Shown in pieces: positions 37,815 to 48,345 of a stretch of DNA of 64,000 nt (position 1 is the first letter of the stretch; every line of letters begins with the position of its first letter). The DNA lies in the NCBI GenBank assembly GCA_010645155.1, contig CM021313.1:1544588-1608587 (forward strand). The letters are read 5' to 3'. The notes beneath the pieces were generated by a model. It saw only the letters and a list, made by a program, of their open reading frames with translations, was not told where the DNA came from and searched no databases. Origin of the DNA: Tigriopus japonicus (lineage: Eukaryota > Arthropoda > Copepoda > Harpacticoida > Harpacticidae). The position numbers were made by a program, and so were the translations under genes.

Positions 37815-38241
37815 GTACGTTGAGAACACGACTCGTTCAATAGTGTATTTGTGTACCAAGACCCTGTACCAACACGAGATGATGACTGTCGAAAAGGTTT
37901 GTTTGATTGACCTTTTTTCGAATGGCAGTGGCTAGTATGCATTGCTTAGCTTTCTCGCTTCTTGTATTTGCTTAGAGAAATAGCTAAATGAAGGAGAAAA
38001 GGCGTTCTTTCGCCACTGCGTCGCGTCTAGTGTTTCCGGTCATTCTTACGCTTGTCCCGAGACGTTGAATGAAAGTTGTTCCGATTCAGTGTGTTCTTTC
38101 CCACTTAAAAAGGAGCCTCTAGATAATTGATGATGGCCACTTGGCTGGATAATGTTTGAGTTGTCCATAATAGATGGACCTGGCATGAGCTGAGGACTAA
38201 GTAGACCAAGTCATTACTCTTGGGTTTTGTCCAATTTGCAG

Positions 38242-38489
38242 GTGAAAGCAAGGGCTACGGACTGATCAAATATTTAAGCAGTGATGCCTCGGCTCAAGCT
38301 CGCCATCTTCTGGATGGGCGAGAGATCAATCAATATCGTATCGACTGCGACTGGCTCAATTCCGGGCATATCACATTCAAATCCCTGCATTCCAAGGCCC
38401 TGTTTGTGGATCATCTTCCTCCGGGATATCGAGACTTGGGAGAGTTCAGGAAGATCTTTTCGGTTGTCAAAAACCCTCCCTATTGTCAG
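38242..38489 (+). CDS. Raver: Raver coding exon 3 (RRM2 end, RRM3 start)
   Basis: Starts after TTTGCAG. The joined codon gives GESKGYGLIKYLSSD, the RNP1-type strand of RRM2, matching the SKGYGFAEYM of vertebrate Raver. RRM3 begins with HSKALFVDHLPPGYRDL, matching HSRCLCVDRLPPGFNDV. It ends at CAG|GTGAGA in phase 0. Confidence 0.88.
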
Positions 38490-38554
38490 GTGAGATCGAG
38501 GTCATCTCGAAATGATATCACAGGACTCGTCTTTAACCAATTGACACTTTACAG

Positions 38555-38722
38555 ATTGCAATGCCCAAGGGTGTGATTCAAGATTGGGGATTGGTCGAGT
38601 TTTTCGATCCCGATGACTCTGAGGCAACGCAGCAGAAACGAAATCACTACACTATCAAGAATCACCGAATTCGGGTTCATTTTTGCATCCCAGGTGTTAA
38701 TGCTATTAACATTTACATGCAG
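38555..38722 (+). CDS. Raver: Raver coding exon 4 (RRM3 remainder)
   Basis: Acceptor TTTACAG, donor GTATTT, 168 nt (56 codons, phase 0 both sides). It encodes GVIQDWGLVEFFDPDDSEA and HRIRVHFCIPGVNAI; the latter aligns with the conserved RVSFCAPG end of Raver RRM3. Confidence 0.85.
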
Positions 38723-38799
38723 GTATTTGATAATCCTTTTCTCACTTCAATTGTTTAGTTGTCTATTGTTCTTAAATAATTGATACATTAATGATGCAG

Positions 38800-40065
38800 G
38801 CTGTGAATGCTCCGGCCGATACAAGGAAGAAGGCCCTTATGAATGATACTCCATCCGCCAATGTCTATTCTCAGCTCCAGAAATTGGCCAACCAAAACCC
38901 CACTTGTAAGCAAAAATTGACCATCCACTATGATCAAGGCCGCATCCATAGCATAAATTACTTTTTTTCAGTCGCCCAGAATCTCCAGAACATTATTCAA
39001 GACCAAATCTCCAGTTTATCATCAGGAAGATCTCTGTTGCCCGGAACAATCGAAGCTGTCTCACCTGAACCATCTGCGCAGATGAACACCCCTTCTATGG
39101 TGTCTGCCACGCCTACTTTAAATGGAAACGCCCAAGCCGCCCTCATGATTCTTCTCACAGCTCAAATGGAGAGCCAAGCGGGTGAATCAAGTATTTTGCA
39201 GAATCCTCAAGTGGTTGGAACACTTCAGAATCTGGTAAACCAGGCCACTAATCCTTCTACGCCAAAGGACATGTCACTAAATGAGATATTAGCACAGAAT
39301 CCAGCACTAGACCAAGTATTCAAGGGTCCTCTAGGTACCCAACAGGCCCAGGCTGCACCTCAGCCCCAACAAACCCGTTGGAGTCAAGGTAATTCCGGCA
39401 AAGGGCCCCTGATTGGGTCTGCAGCCCCGTCACCACCGGTTTATGAGCAAGCCAAACCGGTCAGAGCCCAAGAACCCATTCCAGGAACGCCTTCAAATCT
39501 AGTGTCAGCACCAAAAGACGCCTCTCCTACCCCGCCCATTGTTGCAAATAACTTAAACAACTTATTGAACACTCAAAATTTAAGCCAGCTTTTGGGCAGC
39601 TTGACCAACGAGCAAGTGGCAGCCAATGCGGCTGCAGTCTCTCAGGCTAACGATGCCTTAAATCAGCAAAGGGCGCGAAGACCTCAGGGCTTATCTGGTC
39701 AACGTCCCGTTCTCCTTGGGGATCCACCGAGCCAAATGCAAGCGGCTCATTCTCAGGCCCATGTGCAACAAACGCAACAACCGCAGCAAACCACTTTATC
39801 GCAAACGCTGCAGCATGCCCAACAAATGCAACCAATTGTGTCGGCTCCAGCCCAGATGCCACCACAAGTATCATCTGGACTGGGATATCCAGGGCTTCCG
39901 AATGGAGGTGGGGGCATTTTCCCTACTCCGAATGCACCTCAGAACCCTTACCTTCTGGCCGGACTTCAAGGAATACCTTACACAACTGCCACCACAAACC
40001 CTGCATTTTTGTACGCTTCAAATATGAACGCCGCCGCTCGCTTTGCCGTGGCACAGCAACAGTCC

Positions 40066-40096
<31 letters not shown>

Positions 40097-40512
40097 AACA
40101 CCAACAACACCAACAATTGTTGGCCGCCGCTCAGCATCAGTATTTGAGCACTGCCAATCATCAGAGCTTGACAGCGGCTGCCAATGCCCAATACACGGCC
40201 TATCTGCAGCAACAGCAGCAACTGAGCCTTATGAATTCGTTGCAACAATCGTCGGGTATGGTGTCTCCGGTAAGTATGGCCGGGTACATTCAACAACCGC
40301 CTATTGGGACTGCTTTCATGGCGGCTCCCGGTGGTCCGGTGAGCCACGCCTTAGGGTTTGCCACCCCTCCTCCAAGCGGAAATAAGCGAAAACTTCCAAT
40401 CCCTCCCAGTCCGGAGCAAAGTCCTGAAGGCCCGTACATCGGACAGCATTCTCAAGGCCTTGGTGGGCATTACGCCGACAGTTATTGGCGGAAACGAGCC
40501 AAATACGAGTAA
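38800..40512 (+). CDS. Raver: Raver last coding exon, Gln/Pro-rich C-terminal region
   Basis: Starts after GATGCAG with AVNAPADTRKKALMNDT, and ends with TAA/TAG-type stop after WRKRAKYE at 40512. The region is long, disordered and Gln/Ala/Pro-rich, with an interrupted poly-Gln tract near 40055-40115. Near 39706-39729 it encodes RPVLLGDPPSQ, very like the SLLGEPP PTB-interacting (PRI) motif of Raver1 (consensus [S/G][I/L]LGxxP), with Val/Leu at the first position. Further on is NPYLLAGLQGIP, resembling NPYLNLHSLLP of Raver1. The 66 nt at 38906-38971 has intron-like ends and is probably removed in at least some transcripts, leaving NPT-F-AQNLQN. Confidence 0.85.
38906..38971 (+). other. In-frame 66 nt mini-intron or exitron in Raver
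   Basis: Begins GTAAGC and ends with a T-rich tract TTTTTTTCAG, both near-consensus splice sites. It is exactly 22 codons long with no stop in frame, so it can be spliced or translated without shifting the frame. Its encoded peptide (CKQKLTIHYDQG...) is unlike the surrounding Gln/Leu-rich sequence, favouring an intron that is normally removed. Confidence 0.75.
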
Positions 40513-42173
40513 GTTGGCAGCATTTTCATGCTGGAGTCCCCGGAGACACGAGAAGAGTACAACTAGCACAGAAACCACCGGAACCTCCAACTTCCCACTT
40601 CCAGCTCTTAACCTCATCATCTTATTTGGTCTGGAATTGAGGCCACGGAGGTCAACAACAATTTAGACTATCATTCCAGAAATGCTCGAGAGATTCATGC
40701 TTATGAGAAATCGTCATTCACAAGAGAAAACAAAACCTACGAGAATATACAAGGTTTATTACAGACAAGGCGTTCTCGAATCAACCCAGGCTTAACATAC
40801 AGTATAATAGAAATAAGTTGTTCCTCTTGAGAATGATCACGATGATTTCCACTTCGATCATGACCACCATCCTGCTTCTTCTGAACATTTCTCTTTAGTA
40901 TTATTATTATCATTATTCTCGTCAGTATGATTACGACTCTCGACTTTGATTGTGTAAAACCGTACCATAACCAAAGAAGAGCTTTCTCGATTTTGTTTTT
41001 TGGGCATTCCTTTCTCATCTTTCTTCTTGTTCCACTGTCACGTTTTCCCCGTAACATCGAATTTGCTCTCCATTTGTGCATTATCAATATGTTTAATATG
41101 ATTATGATTACTACTACTATTTTGATTATGACCCTTATCTAGATCATATTAAACACCTAAATCAGTTAGGATCTACTCAATCAGGCGGATTCCATGGACG
41201 CATTCATCAAAATCCTCACCTCCATTCATCAACAATGATACTCAGTTGGGTTCAACAATATTTACTCAATTACGATGAACCCCCACATCACGTTTTGTTC
41301 CCTTCTTCACCCTCTTCATCCTATTTTTAAGCTTTTGTTTGCATTGTGTATGATATCATTTTTAACCCTTCATTTCTCACCAAAAAAAGAATACTTTTTC
41401 TTCCTGAATAATTTGTGAGACTCTGGGCTAAAAACAAGGCGAATTCCAATTCGTCCGACTTTGCGCCCTTTTTCTGCTGGCTTCTTGCCACTTTCTTCTT
41501 TACTTTCTGAACCTTTCGCATCTCTGTCCAAACTTGGTCGTCGCTGTTACATCTACATTATTATAGTGTGTCACACAGAACCAAATAAATGTCCTATCAT
41601 ACACTAGTTCTCTTCCGATCAACTCGTTAGTTCTTCCAAATACTTCAAAACCATTTTATTGCCTACCTTGGTCATTTTCTTTCTCGTGCCTTTCTTGATC
41701 CTCCCTGTTGAAAAGGACCACATATGATGGTCATACCCAACATACTATTGCATTGTTTTTGGGACGGAACATGCAAAAACTTAACCTTAAGTGATTCTTA
41801 ACTCCAGGGGACGGTTTTCCCAGCTCTGAATTTCATGAAACCTTTGCTTAAGTCTATTCCTGATTGACCTATGTATTGTCTGTAGCGCGAAAACAAATCA
41901 TTGATCTTTCTTTCCATTTTGAAGAGGCCGGTTTTGAATTGACCAAAAATGACGGGAATCAAGGTCCTTTGGATAGGAATGCAATGTTTCGGTGGAAAAA
42001 AAAATCATCAGTACAGTAATTGAAATTTTTCAGATTTTGTGGAAAAAGCCTAACTGGCAAAATATCTTTGGTGCGAAACTATGATCTTATTTTTTAGATA
42101 TATCGGAATTGACATTTGGGCAGCTTTGTAGTTCTGGCAAAGTGAGTGGTCTTAAGAGAGCGAAAGTAATGAA
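40513..42173. other. Raver 3' UTR and downstream intergenic DNA
   Basis: After the Raver stop the sequence is AT-rich with no supported gene. The first clear AATAAA is at 41584-41589, which would give a 3' UTR of about 1.1 kb. Small open frames up to ~116 codons are unsupported. Confidence 0.5.
41584..41589 (+). terminator. Candidate poly(A) signal for Raver
   Basis: AATAAA about 1.07 kb after the stop codon; no earlier canonical hexamer was noticed. Usage is unknown. Confidence 0.4.
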
Positions 42174-43846
42174 TAGAGTGCGTAGAAAAATTTACTGATT
42201 TTCACAAAAAAATTAAATTTAATTTACTCCAAAAAGGCCAAAAAATTAAAAAAAAAATATTCCCTAACCGTTTAAAAAATGGTAATATTGAATTTAAAGA
42301 TGCCTTTAGTCATTCTGGTAATCATTCTTTGTAATTCAGCTACAACTCAGCAAATTTAGTTATTTCTGGCTAAATATTAAGGCTTTATTTTTTGGCATAG
42401 AAGAAATTTGAACTGAAGACAGGTGTTTTCAGCGTGTCCAATTGTTTAAGATCAAAAAGAGCTAAATACCTCAGTTTAGGGGCAAATTTTCGAGCTAAAA
42501 AAGCTATTTTTTTGGAAAAAGAGGTAAACAAGAGCTAATTTTAAAAAGGCTAAAAACACTAATATGATCATAGTTTTGGGCCTTACGTAATTGGCAGTGT
42601 ATTTAAAACATGGAAAATTGCTATTTGTAGTTGTTTTCTTACTGTATTAAAAACGGCCAAGAAGAAAAGGAAAAAGGTTGTTCTGCAAAGTGATGTTGGC
42701 TTTTTGAATGTTATAGGTAGAGCAACGATATAGAGGTTGTGAAGAATTGTTTGTTGTCCCCCTCTATTCCCGCCCCACCAGCCTGTTGCGTAGACATCGC
42801 TGAAGGCCAGCCAGCATTGTCCATGCACTCGGGAAGAAACAAAACTCAACATAATTTTAACTATTTCGCAATATGTGTGATAGTGTACTGATAAATAAGT
42901 ATCATAATTGTTTACCGATTTCAAAAAGGACATTGGTTGGTGACATCGTTAGCAAATTTACTTGAAATATTAGGTAATTTGTCTCTTCCTATGTGTCTGG
43001 ACAGTGCTGGCTGGCCTACAGCGTGTCTACGCGGCAGGTCTTGGCAGCGTCCATAGCGAAAGACAACAATCAATTCTTCACAACCTCTATTGCACAGATC
43101 ACTAGAAGATAGTGATCCGTGGATAATACAGTAAAAGACCTTTATGCCTCGGTAACTGGCAAGAGTTTTGGTTTTTCATTTCGGGGCCGACCAGAGAAAA
43201 ATCTAATTTAACCCATTGTTTGGCCCGTAATTCAAAGCTCACAAGCTAAATTTCAACCACATCAAATGAACTTTTTGTCAGTTAGGGTAGAGTAGTTAGA
43301 ATCAAAGAGTAAACTAAGTCAAGGTTTTAGTCGGTACCACCACGTTAATGGAGATCAAAACTATCCAAAAGCTGCTATTTTTTTTTTCTTGCTTCAGCAG
43401 GAAGAGCCATAGTTTGGAGTCGATTGTCCTGAAAATCTTACGTATTTGTAAAAAGAATGACCATTTTTAAACAAGCCTCATTTTGTTGAGGTAGAAAATC
43501 TCGCAACTTCAAAAATTGTAAAAAGGAGCCAAAAATCCCTAAAATTCTCAGAAAAAGAGCTGAAAATGGCCAAATATTTCAAAAGGAGCTAAAAGAGCCA
43601 AAAGAGCTAAATGCTCAAATTTGGAGCCAAATTTCCAAAATATCAGGAAGAAGAGCTAAATTTAGCCCTAAAGCGCTAAAATTGGTCAGGCTGGATGTGT
43701 TAGCACCTGCCTTTTGGCGCCAATTATGACTTGAGGTGACCAAAAAATGGCCCACGAAAAAGGCCAAAAAATTTAAAATTGGACCAAAAAGGGGCAAAAA
43801 ATTTAAAGAAAATTTACGATTTAATTAAATTTTTCTACTCACTCTA
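42174..43846. mobile_element. Non-autonomous hAT transposon (1,673 bp) with 8 bp target duplication
   Basis: The ends are inverted repeats starting TAGAGTG(C/A)GTAGAAAAA (21 bp matching with one mismatch, 42174-42194 and 43826-43846). They are flanked by the identical 8-mer GTAATGAA at 42166-42173 and 43847-43854. An 8 bp duplication plus a YARNG-type terminus (TAGAG) is diagnostic of the hAT superfamily. No transposase frame is present; the longest frame inside is 116 codons and unrelated. Subterminal regions carry many GAGCTAAA/GAGCCAAA motifs in both orientations. An internal inverted repeat sits at 42730-43090. It would depend on a transposase supplied from elsewhere in the genome. Confidence 0.88.
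42730..43090. repeat. Internal foldback inside the hAT element
   Basis: 42730-42822 and 42999-43090 are diverged inverted copies sharing ATAGAGGTTGTGAAGAATTG, GCGTAGACA and GGCCAGCCAGCA blocks, with a ~175 bp AT-rich loop. It may be a second, nested non-autonomous element or an internal part of the hAT. No clear target duplication was found. Confidence 0.75.
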
Positions 43847-46653
43847 GTAATGAACAAGCTTTGTGCAATCGTCTATATTTCCCCCAATTTTGTCACCATG
43901 AAGTGCATGAAAAGCAAAGAAAATCGGAAAGCCGGATTTCTTGACCATCTAATTCCAAAAATTTGAGTGAAAACAGAAAGTGAATTTTCAAGAGAATATT
44001 TTCTCTCTTTGTTTATTGATTCAAGTGGTAATGGCACCAATTAGAAATCTAGCAACAATGTGATTGGAAATGATGTTGCAGTGTAGCTGAATTCTCTTCC
44101 CTCTTGTGCTTGGCTGTCATGGTCATTGCTGAGAAAGAGCGCAGAAAAAGTATTGCATTTTTAGACAATTTAATTGTAAACAAATACATGTATTGAGGGA
44201 GTAATTTCAATTGTAATTAATTACATGTGATCAAGTAATTTACCCAGTTGTGACTGGAATTGATAATCTGTCTATCTGAGAAACTATTTAAATCATTTTC
44301 TTAAGTACTTAATGTCACATAAGTATTTTTTGTTTTATTTAAATCATTTTCTTAAGTACTTAATGTCACATAAGTATTTTTCGTTTTATTTGGGTTCAGA
44401 TTGAGAGTTAGCAGATTCAAAAATTAAACCAATCCACATTGGTACTGTTTCATTTAATCGTTAAGCCTTTTTAACAACGTAATTGACTGAGCTAAAGCAG
44501 TTTTGGCAGAAATCATAGCATTGATTTCGGAACGATTTCTTACAATTGTGCTGAAGTCACATAACCGGCATTCCACGTCATCACTTGAAATGTGTTCTGT
44601 AAGCCAATTTCAGTTCTTTAGAATGATTATTAAAGCATTTTTGCGCAATTTCAGTCTTAACAGAACTTTTGGTCCTCCGTGTGTGCTCGACATGGCATTC
44701 AAGAGAAACCATATTTTTATCCATTGAAGCTAATCTCACTCTCATGTGATCTCTTTTTATCACCAATGCTCCAAATTATTAGGTCACCCTCTTGTTTGAT
44801 CCACCATTTCACTCATTTTATGATAGAATTGCATTGTTAGGGTATCCTATCTAATGTTCAAAGTCATCAAAAGCCATCAATGTATTCCTTATCTACATCT
44901 ATGATACCCATCCTTTACAACCTTTTGACATTGGTGTAACTATTTTCTCTTGTTGGCAGACCTTAAGAAGCATCTAAGGCTTGAGGCCGGCCTTAGGCCT
45001 TTTGATTCCAGACTTTTTCTGATGCCGTCTCAAGCTACTTGAGATCAAGGTGGCATCAGCCCCATCTGCTATGGGACTAGGAAGGATTATGCTGTATACT
45101 ATGGGATGAAGAAGCTAAGGGACGAAGTTCATCACATAACTTCAAGAGGCCTCCATTTAGATGTTTAGACAAGTTTGTTTGCTCTTTCTTTTTGACAAAA
45201 TTTGTTTTCAGCATTGCTTGGGGTGATCCTGACTCGTGTTCAGCAGGAGAAATGGATTGAGCTTGAATTACCTTGAAGTACTTGCCCCTAGTTTGAAAAG
45301 TAAATCCTGCAGCACCCTGACATGTGACCAACCAAAAAGCACTGAATTTCCGGAGTTGGAGGGATAATGCCGAGAATTTTGATTTCCAGTAGGATTGATT
45401 TGATTGTGTTCTTTTGTAAATGAGACCTTGCTCGTTTTGAGTAGACTGCGTATTTCAATTTTCAGCTCAATCAAATGCCGGAGTGAAAAGTTTTCAGAAA
45501 AGGGCTAGGTCAATCATTCTCGGTAGAATTTGCATTGAACTTTGTAATAGCATAACTTTTGACTCTGACGTTCAATTGAGTTTAAAATTAAACTTTACAT
45601 TCGAGTTAGCAAGGGCAATGTCTCATTTGCAGAGGAACAGAATTGATTTGATCCTAATAGTAATCATGATTCCTTTGGTTAGCCTCTCTGTCCTGAGAAA
45701 TTCAGTGGTTCTTGTTGGACCAACAAACAAAACGCTCCCTATGCATCTAAAAATAGAAATTCATGTGTGAAATCAAAGCTAAAATCAAAACTAAACTGGG
45801 ACCAAAGAGTGACCATATAAAGTAACACATGTGGTCAGTTCGTTCAAAATGAATAAATATTTGTAGAAAATAATTCAACAGAACTTTTGCGCTACCCTGT
45901 ACATAACTTTTGACAGTTAAATTTGGATGAAACTGGGGAATGAAAATTCAAGTGGCGGTACCATATATGTAAATTTCAGTTAGTAACAAAATGTTCATAA
46001 AATGAGAACTATTTTTAAATCAAATTTACTCTCAGCCCGCTTTGCATGTATTGCAATCCGGCAAATTAATTTATGTTTTTTTCCTGTTTACACCAGTAGT
46101 AAAAAATGTTTCTGTTACTAATAAAGAGTTGCGTGATTAAATGTTGAACAATATCGTGGCAAAGGTGGCATTGCAGTCGCGACTATAGACGTCGCGACCA
46201 TTGGCAAAGAGAAAAATGAAGAAATGAATCAAGTGCAAAAATAGGCCCAATCTCTTCCCCTTTGCTTCTGAATGGACTATCCTCATGGATCAGCTTAATG
46301 ATCAAGGATCTTGAATGTTTGTTTATTCCAATAATAAGTTCGGGACTCTGACAGAACACCCTAAATTTGTATTCTCCCTCGATCTCGAAATTAGTTCAAT
46401 TTCGTCGCGAGCTCATATCAAATTTGGCCACCCTGCACGGTCCTTTCGGCTAAATAAACGAACGTAAACAAACGTTGGTGTCCTCGAACAACCAATCAAC
46501 ACAAGAAAAAGCATCATTCTCGCGTCTATTCATGCGATTTTTGATCCCCAATCTCCCTCATAATTCCACCTCATCCTTCAATCCGGTGGATTAGCCCAAA
46601 TCCAATTCAAGCCGCGCTCCATAGAGAATCTCCGCTCTCCATCGCCCTTCAAA
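43847..46653. other. Intergenic DNA upstream of LSM4
   Basis: AT-rich, with no supported gene. It contains a 51 bp tandem duplication near 44285 and, close to 46174, two copies of the palindrome GTCGCGAC separated by a few bases. The last few hundred bases must include the LSM4 promoter; the sequence just before the ATG is pyrimidine-rich. Confidence 0.5.
44285..44391. repeat. Tandem duplication, 51 bp unit, two copies
   Basis: The unit containing AAATCATTTTCTTAAGTACT occurs at 44290 and again at 44341. Over two full units the only difference noticed is a T/C before GTTTTATTT. Confidence 0.9.
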
Positions 46654-47043
46654 ATGTTGCCCTTATCGTTGCTCCGAACGGCTCAAAACCACCCCATGTT
46701 GGTGGAGCTCAAGAACGGCGAAACCTACAACGGACATTTGGTTTCGTGCGACAATTGGATGAATATCAATCTGCGCGAAGTGATCTGCACCTCCAAAGAC
46801 GGCGACCGATTTTGGCGCATGCCCGAATGTTACGTCCGTGGATCCACCATCAAGTACCTGCGCATTCCCGATGAGGTCCTGGACATGGTCAAGGAGGATG
46901 TCACGACCAAAGGAGGAGGTCGAGGCGGAGGACGAGGAAGAGGCGGTCCTCGAGGACGGGGTGGTTTCAGCGGGGGAGGACGAGGGGGCGGGGGAAGAGG
47001 CGGAGGCGGTGGCCGGGGGGGAAATCGAGGGGGTCGGTATTAA
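46654..47043 (+). CDS. LSM4: U6 snRNA-associated Sm-like protein LSm4
   Basis: A 129-residue single-exon gene. LSm4 is a subunit of the LSm2-8 ring, which binds the U-rich 3' end of U6 snRNA in the nucleus, and of the LSm1-7 ring, which promotes decapping and mRNA decay in cytoplasmic P-bodies. The protein starts [20 protein letters not shown]. The Sm1 motif is [20 protein letters not shown] and Sm2 is [15 protein letters not shown] (about residues 62-76). From about residue 88 the tail is RG/RGG-rich, as in animal LSm4, where it is a target of arginine methylation. Length and order match animal LSm4 closely. Two overlapping AATAAA signals lie about 125 nt past the stop. Confidence 0.96.
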   Translation: MLPLSLLRTAQNHPMLVELKNGETYNGHLVSCDNWMNINLREVICTSKDGDRFWRMPECYVRGSTIKYLRIPDEVLDMVKEDVTTKGGGRGGGRGRGGPRGRGGFSGGGRGGGGRGGGGGRGGNRGGRY

Positions 47044-47167
47044 TGTTGAAGATATGATGAATTGGAACGAACGAGGGAAATATGAGACCATCTTGGACAT
47101 ACCTGGATTTTTTTTGTTTGGTAGCGGATTTTCCACTACTGTTGTAAGGAATGTGATTCCGTGCAAA

Positions 47168-47180
47168 AATAAATAATAAA
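47168..47180 (+). terminator. LSM4 poly(A) signals
   Basis: AATAAA at 47168-47173 and again at 47175-47180, about 125 nt after the LSM4 stop. The LINE fragment on the opposite strand begins within 30 bp. Confidence 0.75.
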
Positions 47181-47197
47181 TGAAATATTTTAAACAA

Positions 47198-47705
47198 TTA
47201 ATATTTATACGAAATTTGGTCTACCAACGAATTACTGTTGGCAGATCTATGCAACTCTTGAATAGTCGGTTGATCAGAAATAGTATTCAAAAATGTGTCT
47301 AGGCCTGCTTTAAAAGCTGTTAGGGTATCAGCTCCTATATATTCCCGACGAAGACTAATGGGTAACAAATTGAACAATGAAGGAGCCCGATAAAGAAGAG
47401 AGGAGGACTTCATTGTTCAAACTAGTCTCGATTCCCTTGGATTTGGAGGTGCTCTCAAAAGGCAAGTAAAACCTCTACGATCACTACAACTGATCTCAAA
47501 GCCTGGATTAGGACAGAGCCCATGAATGCTCTTGAAGACATACAGTATCAAATACCTTTCATACCTTCTCTGAGTACTGTACAGCCCTAACTTCTGGAGC
47601 CTCTCCCAATACGAGAGCTCTCTCATTCCTGTGATGTTCCTGGTAAAACATCTTTGGACTTGCTCGACCTTTTGCAAACCTGCCGAACTCATTGGAGCCC
47701 ACTGT
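47198..47705 (-). mobile_element. 3' end of a non-LTR retrotransposon (copy A)
   Basis: On the minus strand this encodes the C-terminal tail of a Jockey/CR1-like reverse transcriptase ORF. It begins MSSAGLQKVEQVQRCFTR at 47692, passes through YWERLQKLGLYSTQRRYER and ends SANSNSLVDQISYKY. One in-frame TGA at 47419-47417 interrupts it; the related copy C has CGT at that site. The catalytic reverse transcriptase domain is absent, so this is a 5'-truncated, dead insertion. It abuts the LSM4 3' end. Similarity to copy C begins at the GGGCTCCAATGAG block near 47690-47700. Confidence 0.85.
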
Positions 47706-48137
47706 GGATTGCTACTTTTAGCAAGATTTTATGGTTTTAGGTGGGCCAAGTAAGTAGAGATGTTGGATCGGTAGAGCTCTCGTGTTGGTTAGAAACATTT
47801 ATAGGGAGGGCGCTTAATAATTCCGTAATAGTAGTAGGATCAAATAGGTATCCCTTGCGAGAGAACTAGGCAACACAAGATTGACAGGAAAACTTTGCTC
47901 AGCTTTGAAAGTCACCCGAATTTCGCCTCGAAGCGCCGAGTTTACAAGTTAGGTCGAGGAACTTTTTTTTTTGACCTTTTTAGGTTCGTAGCATTTTAAG
48001 AAAGACATTCGACATGTGCCGGAATGTTGCCTCAAATTCGCGAACCATAGGTCAAACACCCGAGCAATCAAAATTAGAAAGTCTAGGGTAAGTAGAGTGC
48101 AACCTACAATGAAGCGATTGAATCAGCTAAAATAATA
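47706..48137. other. Gap between LINE copy A and the TOPORS 3' end
   Basis: No gene or repeat recognised in this stretch. Confidence 0.5.
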
Positions 48138-48143
48138 TTTATT
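48138..48143 (-). terminator. Candidate TOPORS poly(A) signal
   Basis: TTTATT on the plus strand, AATAAA on the minus strand, about 205 nt past the TOPORS stop codon. Confidence 0.55.
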
Positions 48144-48345
48144 GTTGGAAATGCTGATTAATTATTGTCAAATTCATCATACTACATAAATTGTACAATA
48201 GTACTGTGAGTGAATGTTCTGACCCGGTGGCCTTCAACCTCATAGATTAGATTAGGCCTTTTGTTTCGTGCAAGGTGATGATTGATGAAAGAAAAAAAAC
48301 CTGTATGCTCCTCCTCATCATCAAAGCTCTTCGTTTTTCTTCCCT

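Noticed and set aside
46663..47166. 167-codon minus-strand frame opposite LSM4
   Set aside because: An antisense shadow caused by the GC-rich RGG repeat; the plus-strand LSm4 identity is unambiguous.
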